From assembly GCA_002716485.1 (NCBI GenBank), contig PBBE01000043.1, positions 1 to 33,693 of the forward strand: a stretch of 33,693 nt of DNA, given 5' to 3'. This document shows, in pieces, positions 8,317 to 17,170 of the stretch (position 1 is the stretch's first letter; every line of letters begins with the position of its first letter). Origin of the DNA: Actinomycetota bacterium (GTDB lineage: Bacteria; Margulisbacteria; Marinamargulisbacteria; GCA-2716485). Position numbers and translations under genes: made by a program. The notes under the pieces are model-generated. The model did no database searches, was not told the origin of the DNA, and was given only the letters and a program-made list of their open reading frames with translations.

Positions 8317-9336
8317 ATGAGCGCCATTAAGGCAGCCGTGGTGGGGGCCACTGGGTACTCTGGCATTGAGCTACTTCGTTTATTAAATCAGCACCCCAAT
8401 ATAGAGGTGACGGCGTGTTATAGCAAGCGATTTAATGGTCAGAGCATAGATAAGCAATATGATCACTTTATTGGTCAAGAGGCCATTGTTTTAGAAGAGT
8501 TTATCCCCAGCCAAGTCCCTGACGAGATTGAGGTCTTGTTTTTGGCGGTACCCCATGCCCAAAGTCATACCTATATGGATCAGATTCGAGACGATTTGAT
8601 GGTCATAGATTTGTCGGCAGATTTTCGATTAAATGAGGCCAAGACCTTTGAACAGGTCTATCAGAGCCCTCATCAGTCTGCATCGCTTTTATCGAGCGTA
8701 CCTTATGGCTTGCCCGAGTGTCATCGTGACGCCATTAAAGCGGCCACTAAGGTGGCCAATCCTGGCTGTTATGCCACTAGTATTATCTTAGGGGCCTATC
8801 CCTTGGCCCAAGCAGGGCACTTGAGCTCGCCTTTTGTCGTCAACGCCCAATCAGGAATCAGTGGGGCAGGGCGATCTGAAAAGACCTTTTCGTTATTTTG
8901 TGAGCGACATGATCGCGTGACGGCCTATCAGATGGGTCAGCACCGTCATCAAGCAGAAATTGATCAGGAGTTAGGCGGTCACTGTTTGTTAGTGCCTCAT
9001 GTGGTCCCGATGTCTCGTGGGATTTTGGCCCAAATACCGGTCCCGTTAACCCAGACATTGAGCATGGCGGTCTTGGTCGAGTTATATCATAGTCAGTATG
9101 ATCAGGAGCCTTTTGTTCATGTTAAAGAGAACTGGAAAACACCGAGTACATCGGCAGTGACAGGGTCTAATATGTGTATGATTGGGATTAATCAGGTCTC
9201 GGATGGCATGGCCTTGATTTCAGTGGCCATTGATAATTTGTTGAAAGGGGCGGCCGGTCAAGCAGTTCAGAACATGAATCTTATGATGGGTTGGGATGAG
9301 ACCCTGGGGTTACCAACGCAAGGACGATACCTATGA
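8317..9336 (+). CDS. argC: N-acetyl-gamma-glutamyl-phosphate reductase
   Basis: Third step of arginine synthesis: NADPH-dependent reduction of N-acetylglutamyl phosphate to the semialdehyde. The N-terminal nucleotide-binding motif is VVGATGYSGIELLRLL; the catalytic cysteine is in ANPGCYATS (about residue 152); SGISGAGR follows the usual spacing, and the C-terminal half carries HRHQAEI and the VPHVVPMSRG segment. At 339 residues it matches the common type 1 ArgC. The ATG abuts the rplS stop, and the 3' end overlaps argJ by four bases (ATGA), so translation is probably coupled in both directions. No clear Shine-Dalgarno precedes the start. Confidence 0.96.
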   Translation: MSAIKAAVVGATGYSGIELLRLLNQHPNIEVTACYSKRFNGQSIDKQYDHFIGQEAIVLEEFIPSQVPDEIEVLFLAVPHAQSHTYMDQIRDDLMVIDLSADFRLNEAKTFEQVYQSPHQSASLLSSVPYGLPECHRDAIKAATKVANPGCYATSIILGAYPLAQAGHLSSPFVVNAQSGISGAGRSEKTFSLFCERHDRVTAYQMGQHRHQAEIDQELGGHCLLVPHVVPMSRGILAQIPVPLTQTLSMAVLVELYHSQYDQEPFVHVKENWKTPSTSAVTGSNMCMIGINQVSDGMALISVAIDNLLKGAAGQAVQNMNLMMGWDETLGLPTQGRYL

Positions 9337-10523
9337 GCTCGGGCCCTAGTATTAGTGACTTAGATGGGGTTTATGCCAACGCCATTCAGGCGGGTATTAA
9401 AGAAGGCGGTTACGACTTAAGTTATATTTATGTCCCAGATGCCTTGGCCAGTGCCGGGGTCTTTACCAAGAACCAATGCCCAGCCTCTTCCGTCATTCAT
9501 ACCCGAAAGGCCCTCAAGCGAGGTGTCTTTAAAGTCATTGTGGTTTCTTCTGGGAACGCCAATGCCGGGACCGGAGAAAAAGGGGCCAGTGATACTCAGC
9601 AAATCGTGAAGAGTGTGGCCAAGAAATTAGGCCTTAAGCAATCAGAAGTGGCAGTGGCGGCCACGGGTATTATTGGGAAGCGATTGCCCCTAGATAAAGT
9701 CCAGCTAGGCATTGAGGCCTTATTTAAGGATGCCTATCAAAAGCATGGGGAGCAGGTCGCTGAGGGAATTTTGACCACAGATACCTTTACAAAAACCGCC
9801 TATACAAGCCAAAAAGTCGGCAAAAAAACCGTGCAGGTGGCAGGGATTGCCAAGGGCTCTGGTATGATTGCGCCGAATATGGCCACTATGTTGGGGTTTT
9901 TGGTGACTGATGCCAAGGTCAGCTCGGCCTTTTTGCAACGTGCGTTAACCGAAGCGGTTGGCAAGACCTTTAACCGAATCTCAGTGGATACGGATACGTC
10001 TACCAGTGATATGGTCTTGGTTTTAAGTACAGGGAAAGTGGCCATTGCAGAAAATGACCCGGCTCAAGCTCAGGCTTTTAAATCCACATTAACCGAGGCG
10101 ACACATCAATTGGCCCAACAGATTATTCGGGACGGTGAGGGGGCCAAAACCGTAATTGAGGCGACCGTTAAAGGGGCCATTACCCATACCGGTGCCGAAG
10201 AGATTGCCCGGCATATTATTGATTCGCCCTTGGTCAAAACAGCGATTCATGGTCAAGATCCGAACTGGGGTCGGATATTAATGGCCATTGGGAAAAGTCA
10301 GGGGACCAAAATCAACCAGAAAAAATTAATGATTAATATCCAAAATAACCGGGTATATCAAGAGGGGGCCCCTACTGACTTTGATCTTGAGCAATTAAGA
10401 CAGAGCTTGGATACTGATACAGTCTCCATCGAGGTGGATTGTCAGTTAGGGACAGGCACTGCCACATGTTGGGGCTGTGAACTGACCAAAGGCTATATTG
10501 ATATTAATACCGCTTATAACTAA
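9333..10523 (+). CDS. argJ: Glutamate N-acetyltransferase / ornithine acetyltransferase
   Basis: ArgJ transfers the acetyl group from N-acetylornithine to glutamate, making the pathway cyclic; some members also use acetyl-CoA. The 396-residue sequence shows GVFTKNQCPA near the N-terminus, SSGNANAGTG, AATGIIGKRLP, and the autoprocessing site KGSGMIAPNMATMLGF, where the Thr of ATML becomes the N-terminal nucleophile of the beta chain. The C-terminus has DPNWGRILMAIG. Whether it is bifunctional cannot be read from the sequence; absence of argA and argE from the cluster fits the recycling role. It overlaps argC by four bases. Confidence 0.96.
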   Translation: MSSGPSISDLDGVYANAIQAGIKEGGYDLSYIYVPDALASAGVFTKNQCPASSVIHTRKALKRGVFKVIVVSSGNANAGTGEKGASDTQQIVKSVAKKLGLKQSEVAVAATGIIGKRLPLDKVQLGIEALFKDAYQKHGEQVAEGILTTDTFTKTAYTSQKVGKKTVQVAGIAKGSGMIAPNMATMLGFLVTDAKVSSAFLQRALTEAVGKTFNRISVDTDTSTSDMVLVLSTGKVAIAENDPAQAQAFKSTLTEATHQLAQQIIRDGEGAKTVIEATVKGAITHTGAEEIARHIIDSPLVKTAIHGQDPNWGRILMAIGKSQGTKINQKKLMINIQNNRVYQEGAPTDFDLEQLRQSLDTDTVSIEVDCQLGTGTATCWGCELTKGYIDINTAYN

Positions 10524-10546
10524 AAGAGAGGATAGGTCATGGCCAT

Positions 10547-10552
10547 AAGGAG
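10547..10552 (+). promoter_or_regulatory. Shine-Dalgarno deciding the argB start
   Basis: AAGGAG lies seven bases before the ATG at 10560. The in-frame ATG at 10539 has only a weak AGAGGAT upstream, so this site argues for the shorter ArgB. Confidence 0.75.
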
Positions 10553-10559
10553 TCAATTA

Positions 10560-11426
10560 ATGAAGTTGGAAGATAAAATTGAAAAAGCCAATGTCTTATT
10601 AGAGGCACTGCCCTATATTAAACGCTTTTCAGGAAAAAGTGTGGTCATTAAGTATGGCGGCTCGATTATGTTTGATGAGGTTCTAAAAAAACAGTTTGCC
10701 AATGATATCGTCTTACTCAAATACGTGGGGATTCATCCCATTATTATTCATGGGGGCGGTAAAGAGATTTCCAAGTGGATGCAACGGGTCGGTAAAGAGG
10801 CCGTGTTTATTGACGGGCTTCGCTTTACGGATCTAGAGACCATGGAGATCACGGAAATGGTCTTAAGTGGCAAAATTAATAACGAGATCGTCTCCCTGAT
10901 TAATGAGGCGGGTGGCCAGGCCGTGGGGCTTTCCGGTAAAGACGGGAATTTGTTTACGGCTGAACGGGTCAAAAGTAAAAAGAACCAAGACTTGGGCTTT
11001 GTGGGTGATATCAAAGATGTGGATATCTCTTTATTAGAGACTTTATCGAATAAAGGCTTTATCCCGATTATTTCATCGGTGGGTAAAAATAAGGCCCATG
11101 AGACCTTGAATATGAACGCCGATCATGTGGCCCAGGCAGTGGCAACCGCTTTTAATGCCATGAAGTTAATTTATTTGACCGATGTCCAAGGCTTACAAAT
11201 TAATGGCGAGCTTCAGTCGCTCTTGTCCATTGATGAGGCCATCCAGTTATTAACGCATGAGGATGTCAAAGAAGGCATGTTACCCAAGTTAACCTGTGCA
11301 TGTGATGCCATTAAATCGGGCGTGGATCGGGTGCATATTATTAATGGCACGATTCCGCATGCGACCTTATTAGAATTATTCACTGATACAGGGATCGGGA
11401 CCATGATCGAGGGCAAGAACCCGTGA
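10560..11426 (+). CDS. argB: Acetylglutamate kinase
   Basis: Phosphorylates N-acetylglutamate, the second and usually feedback-regulated step of arginine synthesis. The start at 10560 gives 288 residues beginning MKLEDKIEKANVLLEALPYI, the usual family N-terminus with the helix typical of arginine-sensitive hexameric enzymes. Motifs include VVIKYGGSIM (phosphate-binding Lys), IIHGGGKEIS, GLRFTD, GLSGKDGNL, SVGKN, MNADHVAQAVA and LTDVQGL. An ATG 21 bases earlier is in frame but poorly supported. The 3' end overlaps argF by four bases (GTGA). Confidence 0.95.
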   Translation: MKLEDKIEKANVLLEALPYIKRFSGKSVVIKYGGSIMFDEVLKKQFANDIVLLKYVGIHPIIIHGGGKEISKWMQRVGKEAVFIDGLRFTDLETMEITEMVLSGKINNEIVSLINEAGGQAVGLSGKDGNLFTAERVKSKKNQDLGFVGDIKDVDISLLETLSNKGFIPIISSVGKNKAHETLNMNADHVAQAVATAFNAMKLIYLTDVQGLQINGELQSLLSIDEAIQLLTHEDVKEGMLPKLTCACDAIKSGVDRVHIINGTIPHATLLELFTDTGIGTMIEGKNP

Positions 11427-12277
11427 GTCATTTTTTAGATATTCATAGTCTGAACAAGCAGGCGCTATTGGCCTTATTAGATCAGGCCCAGCAGTATCGC
11501 TCAAATAAAGGCAAAGGCGAGGCCATTTTAGCAGGAAAAACCGTGGCCATGATCTTTGAAAAGCCCTCCAATCGGACCCGAGTTTCATTTGAAGTCGGGA
11601 TTCGGCATTTGGGTGGCGAGGTGATCTCCTTACAAGGTGCTGAAGTGGGGTTGGGGAAACGAGAGCCGGTAAAAGATGTGGCTCGGGTTTTATCGGGCTA
11701 TGTGGATGCAGTGGTGATCCGGACCTTTTCTCATGATATTATTCAAGAGTTTGCCCGCTATGCCACAGTGCCGGTCATTAACGGTCTTACGGATCAGTCT
11801 CATCCATGTCAGGTCTTGGCGGACCTACTCACCATACAGCGCTATTTTCCAGACTTCAGTCAGCTAAAAATTTGCTATTTGGGTGACGAGAATAACGTGA
11901 GCCGGTCCTTGTCAGAAGCCGCACAGATACTAGGGAGTCAAATGGCCTTATCCGGGCCCTCTCACGCCTTAGGTGGCTATGGCGATCGGGTCAACGATCC
12001 GATTGCTGCCATTAAAGACGCGCATGTGGTGGTGACTGATACCTGGGTGTCCATGGGCGATGACGAGAAAGACTTAAGCCCATATTATCAATATCAAGTG
12101 AATCAGGAGCTCATGGCCCATGCCCGTCCGGATGCCATTATATTACATTGTCTGCCCGCCTATCGGGGTAAAGAGATCACGGATGAGATGATCGAGTCTG
12201 ATCAATCCAAGGTCTTTGAAGAGGCTGAAAATCGGGTCTATGCCCAACAAGCCGTCTTGGCCCGCTATTTGACATAA
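11423..12277 (+). CDS. argF: Ornithine carbamoyltransferase
   Basis: Joins carbamoyl phosphate and ornithine to make citrulline. The start is a GTG overlapping the argB stop. The carbamoyl-phosphate loop reads FEKPSNRTRVSFEVG, with Asn where most family members have Thr (STRTR); HPCQVLADL, the SMG ornithine loop (DTWVSMGDD) and HCLPAYRG with the substrate-binding Cys are intact. The last two favour true ornithine carbamoyltransferase over the acetyl- or succinyl-ornithine variants. At 284 residues it is on the short side of the family. It ends the first arginine transcription unit. Confidence 0.94.
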   Translation: MSHFLDIHSLNKQALLALLDQAQQYRSNKGKGEAILAGKTVAMIFEKPSNRTRVSFEVGIRHLGGEVISLQGAEVGLGKREPVKDVARVLSGYVDAVVIRTFSHDIIQEFARYATVPVINGLTDQSHPCQVLADLLTIQRYFPDFSQLKICYLGDENNVSRSLSEAAQILGSQMALSGPSHALGGYGDRVNDPIAAIKDAHVVVTDTWVSMGDDEKDLSPYYQYQVNQELMAHARPDAIILHCLPAYRGKEITDEMIESDQSKVFEEAENRVYAQQAVLARYLT

Positions 12278-12302
12278 GGATCTGTTTCCAGGGCCTTGAG
12301 TG

Positions 12303-12311
12303 TGCTATAAT
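12303..12311 (+). promoter_or_regulatory. Extended -10 promoter for argG-argH-ndk
   Basis: TGCTATAAT (12303-12311) is a perfect extended -10. The -35 region is weak; TTTCCA at 12285-12290 is 15 bases upstream. The 109-base gap between argF and argG otherwise contains only the argG leader; I find no arginine-box palindrome. Confidence 0.6.
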
Positions 12312-12386
12312 TGCAGCCAAAGGGCGGCCCTATTCTTGATGGGTTTAGGATCCCTATATTTTGGTTAAAGAAGGAGAGACGCAATC

Positions 12387-13589
12387 GTGGAAAAAGTGGT
12401 TTTGGCATATTCAGGGGGACTCGATACATCCATTATGATCCATTGGCTTAAAGAGAACTATGACTGTGAGGTCATTGCCATGTGTGCCAATTTGGGTCAG
12501 GCCGAGGAAATGGACGGTTTGGAAGAAAAGGCCTTGAAAAGTGGGGCCTCGAAAGTCTTTGTGGAAGATTTACAAGATGAATTTATTCGTGACTATATTT
12601 ATCCGACCCTTAAAGCTGGGGCCATTTATGAAAATAAGTATTTATTAGGGACCAGTTTTGGTCGGCCCTTAATTGCCAAACGGCAAGTTGAAATCGCCCA
12701 ACAGGAAGGGGCGAGTATGGTCGCTCATGGGGCCACTGGGAAAGGCAATGACCAAGTTCGATTTGAATTGACATATATGGCCCTTGACCCGTCACTGACG
12801 GTGATTGCGCCTTGGAAAGATAGTAAATGGGATTTGGACTCTCGAGAAGAGTGCATTGCCTATGCCGAGAAGCGGCAGATTCCCATTAGCCAAAGTAAAA
12901 AAAATATCTATTCAGAGGACCGAAATATTTGGCATATTAGTCACGAAGGTGGCGAATTGGAAGACCCTGGTAATGCCCCTGATAATGGCGTGTTTACCTT
13001 ATCGTCGACCATTGAAGATGCCCCCGATCAAGCCGAGCATGTGGAAATCGAGTTTGAGCAGGGCCGACCCGTCAGTGTGAATGGCCAAGCCTTGGATCCG
13101 GTCCCCTTGTTACGGCTCTTAAATCAGATCGGTGGCCGACATGGGGTCGGGCAAGTGGATATGGTAGAGAATCGATTGGTGGGCATTAAGTCTAGAGGGG
13201 TCTATGAGACACCAGGCGGTACGATCTTGTATCAAGCCCATCAGGAACTGGAGCAACTGGTTTTGGACCGAGAGACCCGTCATTATAAACAAAAGCTGGC
13301 CTTAACTTACGCTGATATTGTTTATAACGGACGTTGGTTTACGCCACTAAGGGCTGCCATGGACGCCTTTGTAAATCAGACCCAAGTGAATATGACTGGA
13401 CGGGTCAAATTAAAGTTATATAAAGGCAATGTGATTCCAGCGGGAACCTGGTCCGATAAGTCCTTATATTTATCTGATCTGGCCTCCTTTAGTAATACGG
13501 AGCTATATGACCAGAAAGATGCCACGGGCTTTATTCGGGTCTTTGGACTTGATATGAAAGTGAATGGGATGGTCAACGGTCATGGGTAA
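12387..13589 (+). CDS. argG: Argininosuccinate synthase
   Basis: Condenses citrulline and aspartate using ATP. The N-type ATP pyrophosphatase P-loop is AYSGGLDTS (residues 8-16). Other family segments are [43 protein letters not shown] and [20 protein letters not shown]. The 400-residue length is normal. The start is a GTG with AGGAGA about ten bases upstream. The 3' end overlaps argH by eight bases. Confidence 0.97.
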   Translation: MEKVVLAYSGGLDTSIMIHWLKENYDCEVIAMCANLGQAEEMDGLEEKALKSGASKVFVEDLQDEFIRDYIYPTLKAGAIYENKYLLGTSFGRPLIAKRQVEIAQQEGASMVAHGATGKGNDQVRFELTYMALDPSLTVIAPWKDSKWDLDSREECIAYAEKRQIPISQSKKNIYSEDRNIWHISHEGGELEDPGNAPDNGVFTLSSTIEDAPDQAEHVEIEFEQGRPVSVNGQALDPVPLLRLLNQIGGRHGVGQVDMVENRLVGIKSRGVYETPGGTILYQAHQELEQLVLDRETRHYKQKLALTYADIVYNGRWFTPLRAAMDAFVNQTQVNMTGRVKLKLYKGNVIPAGTWSDKSLYLSDLASFSNTELYDQKDATGFIRVFGLDMKVNGMVNGHG

Positions 13590-14967
13590 ATTATGGGGCG
13601 GTCGTTTTGAACAGGGCTTGGATGACGCAGCTCAGGCACTCAGTTATTCATTATGGCTGGACCGACGCTTGGCACCTTATGATATTCAGGTCAATAAGGC
13701 CCATGTGGCAGGGTTGGTTAAGGCGGGGGTCTTAACCGAACAAGATGGGGCCAAGATCCGGGCCACCCTTGATGAGATTGGAAAAGAAAGTCAAGAAACC
13801 CCCGAGCTATTGGATGGGCCGGACGAAGATATTCATAGTTGTATCGAACGCTTGGTCACGGAACGGATCGGTGATTTGGGCAAAAAAATGCATGCTGGGA
13901 AGTCCCGAAACGACCAAGTGGTCACAGATGTGAAATTATGTCTAAAAGATGCGATTATCCAGATCCAAGGCCTGCTATTGGTCTTGTTAAAGACTTTATG
14001 GGAACGTGCATGCCGATATGAAGGGGTCATTTTTCCTGGCTTTACTCATTTTCAACCGGCACAACCCGTTTTACTGGCCCATCACTTTCTGGCTTATTTT
14101 CAGCAATTTGAACGGGATTTAACACGACTCAAACAGCTTGAAGTACAAGTAGATATTTGTCCGTTAGGGGCCGGGGCTTTGGCGGGAAATAATTATGGGA
14201 TCGACCGTGAAGCAGTGGCCAAAGAGCTGGGCTTTTCTGCCGTGACTCAAAATAGTATGGACGCGGTATCGGACCGGGACTATTTATTTGATTTTTGTGC
14301 CGCAGCCTCAGTGATCATGACCCATATGTCCCGCTTTTGTGAAGAGTTGGTGATCTTTAGTTCGCCTTTGGTCAATTTTATCCAAGTCTCAGATACGTAT
14401 AGTACAGGTAGTTCGATTATGCCCCAAAAAAAGAACCCTGATATTGCAGAATTAATTCGAGGCAAAGCCGGTGGGGTATTGGGCAATTTGGTGAATTTGC
14501 ATCATACGGTTAAAGCCTTGCCTTTAACCTATAACCGGGATTTACAAGAAGACAAGCCCGTTTTATTTGAGACCATTGATACCCTGGTCCAAAGTCTGAC
14601 CTGTATGTCAGGCATGATCGCAACCCTGAGTATTAATAAGCCTGCCATTGAAGCTGCGTTAACGAAAGGGTACTTAGAGGCCACTGAGCTGGCCGATTAT
14701 TTAGTGGGCAAGAAGTTGCCGTTCAGAGACGCGCATGAAGTTACCGGAAAAGTGGTCTTAACTGCCATTGAGAAAGGGGTTCAATTAAAGGACCTTTCCT
14801 TAGATCAACTCCAAGAGATCTGTCCGGATATTGAAGAAGATGTCTATGACATGTTAAGCTTGGAATCAGCCGTGGCAGCAAAAGATGTACTGGGTGGAAC
14901 GGCGCCCCAACAAGTGAAGGCCCAAATAGATCGAATAGGAGAGAAATACCAATGGAAAAGACCTTAG
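13582..14967 (+). CDS. argH: Argininosuccinate lyase
   Basis: Splits argininosuccinate into arginine and fumarate, the last step of the pathway. The start ATG at 13582 gives [12 protein letters not shown], the standard N-terminus; an in-frame ATG at 13564 would add six atypical residues. Motifs include [24 protein letters not shown]-like loop [15 protein letters not shown] (the mobile signature loop with the catalytic Ser) and [11 protein letters not shown]. Length is 461 residues. It overlaps argG by eight bases and ndk by sixteen, so the three are one transcription unit. Confidence 0.97.
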   Translation: MGKLWGGRFEQGLDDAAQALSYSLWLDRRLAPYDIQVNKAHVAGLVKAGVLTEQDGAKIRATLDEIGKESQETPELLDGPDEDIHSCIERLVTERIGDLGKKMHAGKSRNDQVVTDVKLCLKDAIIQIQGLLLVLLKTLWERACRYEGVIFPGFTHFQPAQPVLLAHHFLAYFQQFERDLTRLKQLEVQVDICPLGAGALAGNNYGIDREAVAKELGFSAVTQNSMDAVSDRDYLFDFCAAASVIMTHMSRFCEELVIFSSPLVNFIQVSDTYSTGSSIMPQKKNPDIAELIRGKAGGVLGNLVNLHHTVKALPLTYNRDLQEDKPVLFETIDTLVQSLTCMSGMIATLSINKPAIEAALTKGYLEATELADYLVGKKLPFRDAHEVTGKVVLTAIEKGVQLKDLSLDQLQEICPDIEEDVYDMLSLESAVAAKDVLGGTAPQQVKAQIDRIGEKYQWKRP

Positions 14968-15365
14968 TATTAATAAAACCTGACGGCGTCTCACGAGGCC
15001 TTGTGGGGGAAGTATTGGGCCGTTTTGAACAAAAAGGACTCAAGATTTCGGAACTTAAAATGATGCAAATGACCGATGAGTTATCGGATCGACATTATGC
15101 AGAGCATGTGGATAAACCTTTTTATCCGCGCCTTAAAGCCTTTATTTTGTCTGGGCCCATTGTGGCCATGGTCTTAGAAGGGGACCGAGCCATTGAAGTG
15201 GTACGACGTTTGGTGGGTGATACTGACTCTGCCGAGGCTGCACCGGGGACCATTCGGGGCGATTTGTCTTTATCAAAAGGCGAAAATATTATTCATGCCT
15301 CAGATAGTAGCGAGAGTGCCCAACGGGAACTCGCCCTCTTTTTTGGGACGAAAGTCGTCTCTTAA
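14952..15365 (+). CDS. ndk: Nucleoside diphosphate kinase
   Basis: Transfers gamma-phosphate between nucleoside triphosphates and diphosphates through a phosphohistidine. The active-site histidine is in NIIHASDS (about residue 117). [18 protein letters not shown] and the APGTIRGDLSL segment are typical, as is the 137-residue length. AGGAGA inside argH supports the ATG. Its stop shares the palindrome TTAA with the stop of the convergent gene on the other strand. Its place at the end of the argG-argH unit is unusual and has no obvious pathway reason. Confidence 0.97.
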   Translation: MEKTLVLIKPDGVSRGLVGEVLGRFEQKGLKISELKMMQMTDELSDRHYAEHVDKPFYPRLKAFILSGPIVAMVLEGDRAIEVVRRLVGDTDSAEAAPGTIRGDLSLSKGENIIHASDSSESAQRELALFFGTKVVS

Positions 15366-16549
15366 CGAGGCGGATCTTGCCGGTAGACCCGGCTCATGGT
15401 CGAGACCCCTTTTTTCCAGGGCATTTGGATAATTTCATGACCATGGCTCTTGTTGATGGGGGTGCCATCAAGGTCCTTTAAGGCCGATAGCGGGAATTGG
15501 ATCCGTCGGTCTTCAGGCGTGGCAATAAGGATCTGGTCACCTACTTCGCAATGAGTCTCAAGTTCGATGCTCATCCAGGACCCTTTATCGATATGAATAA
15601 TTTGGCCCAAATAAGTAAGTGTGTCATCTGTGAGTTGGGTCACTTGGGGCCGGTCTTGGTCTGTTAAATTGGCCCAAAAAAACCCTGCTTTGAAGGGGCG
15701 CTTGGCCAGCTGCTGGACTGGGTCAAGACGAGCGCGGTCGAACTGATAGTGGTTAGGATCGGACTTGAATTGGGCAAGGCAATCAGTGACCAAGTTTAGG
15801 GCCTGATCCAAATAAGTAGTCGACTCGCCACGAGACTCCACAATATAACTACGCAAATGAAGTGGCATAAGCTGAGATAAATAGGGCAATAAATTACGAT
15901 GGAAATGGGCCATCATTAAGTGGCCGTGATGGTTATCGATCATGCGATAGAATCGGTTGGGGTGGTCTTTATCCTCAGCGTCATAACAGTGGGGCGTTTG
16001 TTTCGGATGATTACTTAAGTCGGCATAAAAGCGCCGGTAAGAATATTGGATGAGAATAGGCCCGAAAATTTGTAGTTCAAAGTCGCCTTGACAGTGATCG
16101 AGAATACGCTGGATATCTGATAATGCCAGTTCGTTATTTAGAAAGTGGCGCTTCGCGGTCTGTTCAAGGGCTTGGATACTCATATAGTTTTGTTGACTGG
16201 TATCCGGGCAATAGCAAAGCGAAAGGTGAGGGTATTGCTGGTGAATGGCATGCAGTAGACCTAGGTCCTGGATCCGAAGGGTATCGATGGGCTGCTCATT
16301 GATCAGTGTCCCCAGTTGGGTTAATAGCTCATGCTGATGTTGATGGTACTGGATATCCACATTCAGACAAATGGGGCGTTCATGTGCTTGGAGTATACGG
16401 ATTAAGGGTGATAGGGACTGGAGTGAACAGGGCGCTTGTTGGGTCCGGGCGTCAAACAGAGGGTGACAGAGGACCGGCTCGTCAACCCCATAAGACAGGG
16501 CCAGTTCCAGTTGGTCAGTATCTTCTACAAAACAGCGTAAATTGCTCAT
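15362..16549 (-). CDS. Divergent U32-family protein lacking the cysteines
   Basis: With the ATG at 16549 this is 395 residues, exactly the length of the canonical U32 protein at 21540-22727. The fold signature is recognisable: FLNNELALSDIQRIL followed by FELQIFGPILIQYSYRR (about residues 157-173) matches the U32 segment that normally reads FVHGAMCASYSGKC, and RSYIVESRGES matches the usual KVEGRMKS. The Cys residues that bind an Fe-S cluster in characterised U32 proteins (UbiU, UbiV) are replaced here. U32 members act in tRNA or rRNA hydroxylation and ubiquinone synthesis, or are called peptidases; this one cannot be assigned. A TTG at 16585 is in frame but would lie at the promoter start point. 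It has no clear Shine-Dalgarno, and its stop shares TTAA with the ndk stop. Confidence 0.7.
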   Translation of the reverse strand: MSNLRCFVEDTDQLELALSYGVDEPVLCHPLFDARTQQAPCSLQSLSPLIRILQAHERPICLNVDIQYHQHQHELLTQLGTLINEQPIDTLRIQDLGLLHAIHQQYPHLSLCYCPDTSQQNYMSIQALEQTAKRHFLNNELALSDIQRILDHCQGDFELQIFGPILIQYSYRRFYADLSNHPKQTPHCYDAEDKDHPNRFYRMIDNHHGHLMMAHFHRNLLPYLSQLMPLHLRSYIVESRGESTTYLDQALNLVTDCLAQFKSDPNHYQFDRARLDPVQQLAKRPFKAGFFWANLTDQDRPQVTQLTDDTLTYLGQIIHIDKGSWMSIELETHCEVGDQILIATPEDRRIQFPLSALKDLDGTPINKSHGHEIIQMPWKKGVSTMSRVYRQDPPR

Positions 16550-16561
16550 GGGTCTTACAGT

Positions 16562-16598
16562 ACTTGCTTTATGGAAATTAGGCAAGTCACTTGCTTTA
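16562..16598. repeat. Palindrome and direct repeat in U32 leader
   Basis: GCAAGTCACTTGC at 16582-16594 is a perfect 6-bp inverted repeat around one base. Its right half extends as ACTTGCTTTA (16589-16598), and the same ten bases occur at 16562-16571, 27 bases away. Such paired half-sites in a leader look like binding sites for a dimeric regulator or an mRNA structure. Confidence 0.5.
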
Positions 16599-16625
16599 CC
16601 ATACCGACGTATTGTGGGTCGTCAA
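16598..16625 (-). promoter_or_regulatory. Promoter of the divergent U32 gene
   Basis: On the minus strand, TTGACG (16625-16620) and TATGGT (16603-16598) are 16 bases apart. Transcription would begin near 16591, about 42 bases before the ATG at 16549. The promoter is embedded in the 36-bp inverted repeat at 16601-16636. Confidence 0.5.
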
Positions 16626-16636
16626 TACGTCGGTAT
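16601..16636. repeat. Perfect 14-bp inverted repeat over promoter
   Basis: ATACCGACGTATTG (16601-16614) and CAATACGTCGGTAT (16623-16636) are exact reverse complements around an 8-base spacer. There is no T-run on either side, so it is not a standard terminator. It covers the -35, the spacer and half of the -10 of the U32 promoter, which suits an operator. A stem in the end of the upstream gene's transcript is the alternative. Confidence 0.8.
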
Positions 16637-16659
16637 ATTAAGTGGGAATGAAGCTAGGC

Positions 16660-17040
16660 TTAGACAAGAAAGCCAAAGTAAATTAAAACAAACCCCAGCA
16701 GCGTCATCAGCAGCCCTACTAAAGAGAGCGGAAGGACCTCTTTATTATTTCTGATTAACTTGACCCAGATATCAGGGAACATGATCCGGATAATCCCCGA
16801 AATCAAAAAGACGTATCCAATAATCGTGATGATCATTGGCAATCCTGACACCAATACATGATGGGTACTCACCAAAATACTTCCCAACAACAACGGAACA
16901 ATACCTGAGACCAATCCCAAGGCTTTAGACTTGGTAATTTCGTCTACGGCGCTGGTCAGATGTTGGTGGTTAAGAATGGTGCCTAGACCCAATACAGTTA
17001 GAAAAATTCCTAGGAATTTTGCCAATAGTATACTCGACAT
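16660..17040 (-). CDS. Small four-helix membrane protein, sigma-B-type promoter
   Basis: A 126-residue integral membrane protein of unknown family. Four hydrophobic segments are clear: LAKFLGIFLTVLGLGTIL, ALGLVSGIVPLLLGSILV, a third around MIITIIGYVFLISGIIRI, and LVGLLMTLLGFVLIYFGF at the end. An ATG 32 codons further upstream is in frame, but AAAAGGAGGTGA (17056-17045) lies just before the ATG at 17040 and the promoter lies inside the longer version, so the short form is correct. A GTTTAA-N14-GGGTAT promoter precedes it, putting it with two other genes of this window in a probable stress regulon. No catalytic residue pattern is visible. Confidence 0.85.
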   Translation of the reverse strand: MSSILLAKFLGIFLTVLGLGTILNHQHLTSAVDEITKSKALGLVSGIVPLLLGSILVSTHHVLVSGLPMIITIIGYVFLISGIIRIMFPDIWVKLIRNNKEVLPLSLVGLLMTLLGFVLIYFGFLV

Positions 17041-17044
17041 AATT

Positions 17045-17056
17045 TCACCTCCTTTT
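17045..17056 (-). promoter_or_regulatory. Strong Shine-Dalgarno deciding start at 17040
   Basis: AAAAGGAGGTGA on the minus strand is almost fully complementary to the 16S 3' end and ends four bases before the ATG. It excludes the longer in-frame start at 17136. Confidence 0.85.
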
Positions 17057-17073
17057 CGTTGAGTTAACAGCCT

Positions 17074-17099
17074 ATACCCACTTTTTGGCGATTTTAAAC
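17074..17099 (-). promoter_or_regulatory. Sigma-B-type promoter 1
   Basis: On the minus strand GTTTAA (17099-17094), 14 bases, GGGTAT (17079-17074): identical to the Bacillus sigma-B consensus and its usual spacing. Transcription would start near 17067, just upstream of the Shine-Dalgarno of the four-helix protein. The bases before the -35 (ATGTTTAA) are shared with the other two copies in the window. Confidence 0.8.
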
Positions 17100-17170
17100 A
17101 TGTTTTTATATCGAAATTTGATGTTATATAGCTCAAATAAGGAAAATTAGGTACGAAATAGAAAAAAATA

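Noticed and set aside
12805-13080. 91-codon frame inside argG
   Set aside because: An out-of-frame shadow of argG with no independent start signal.
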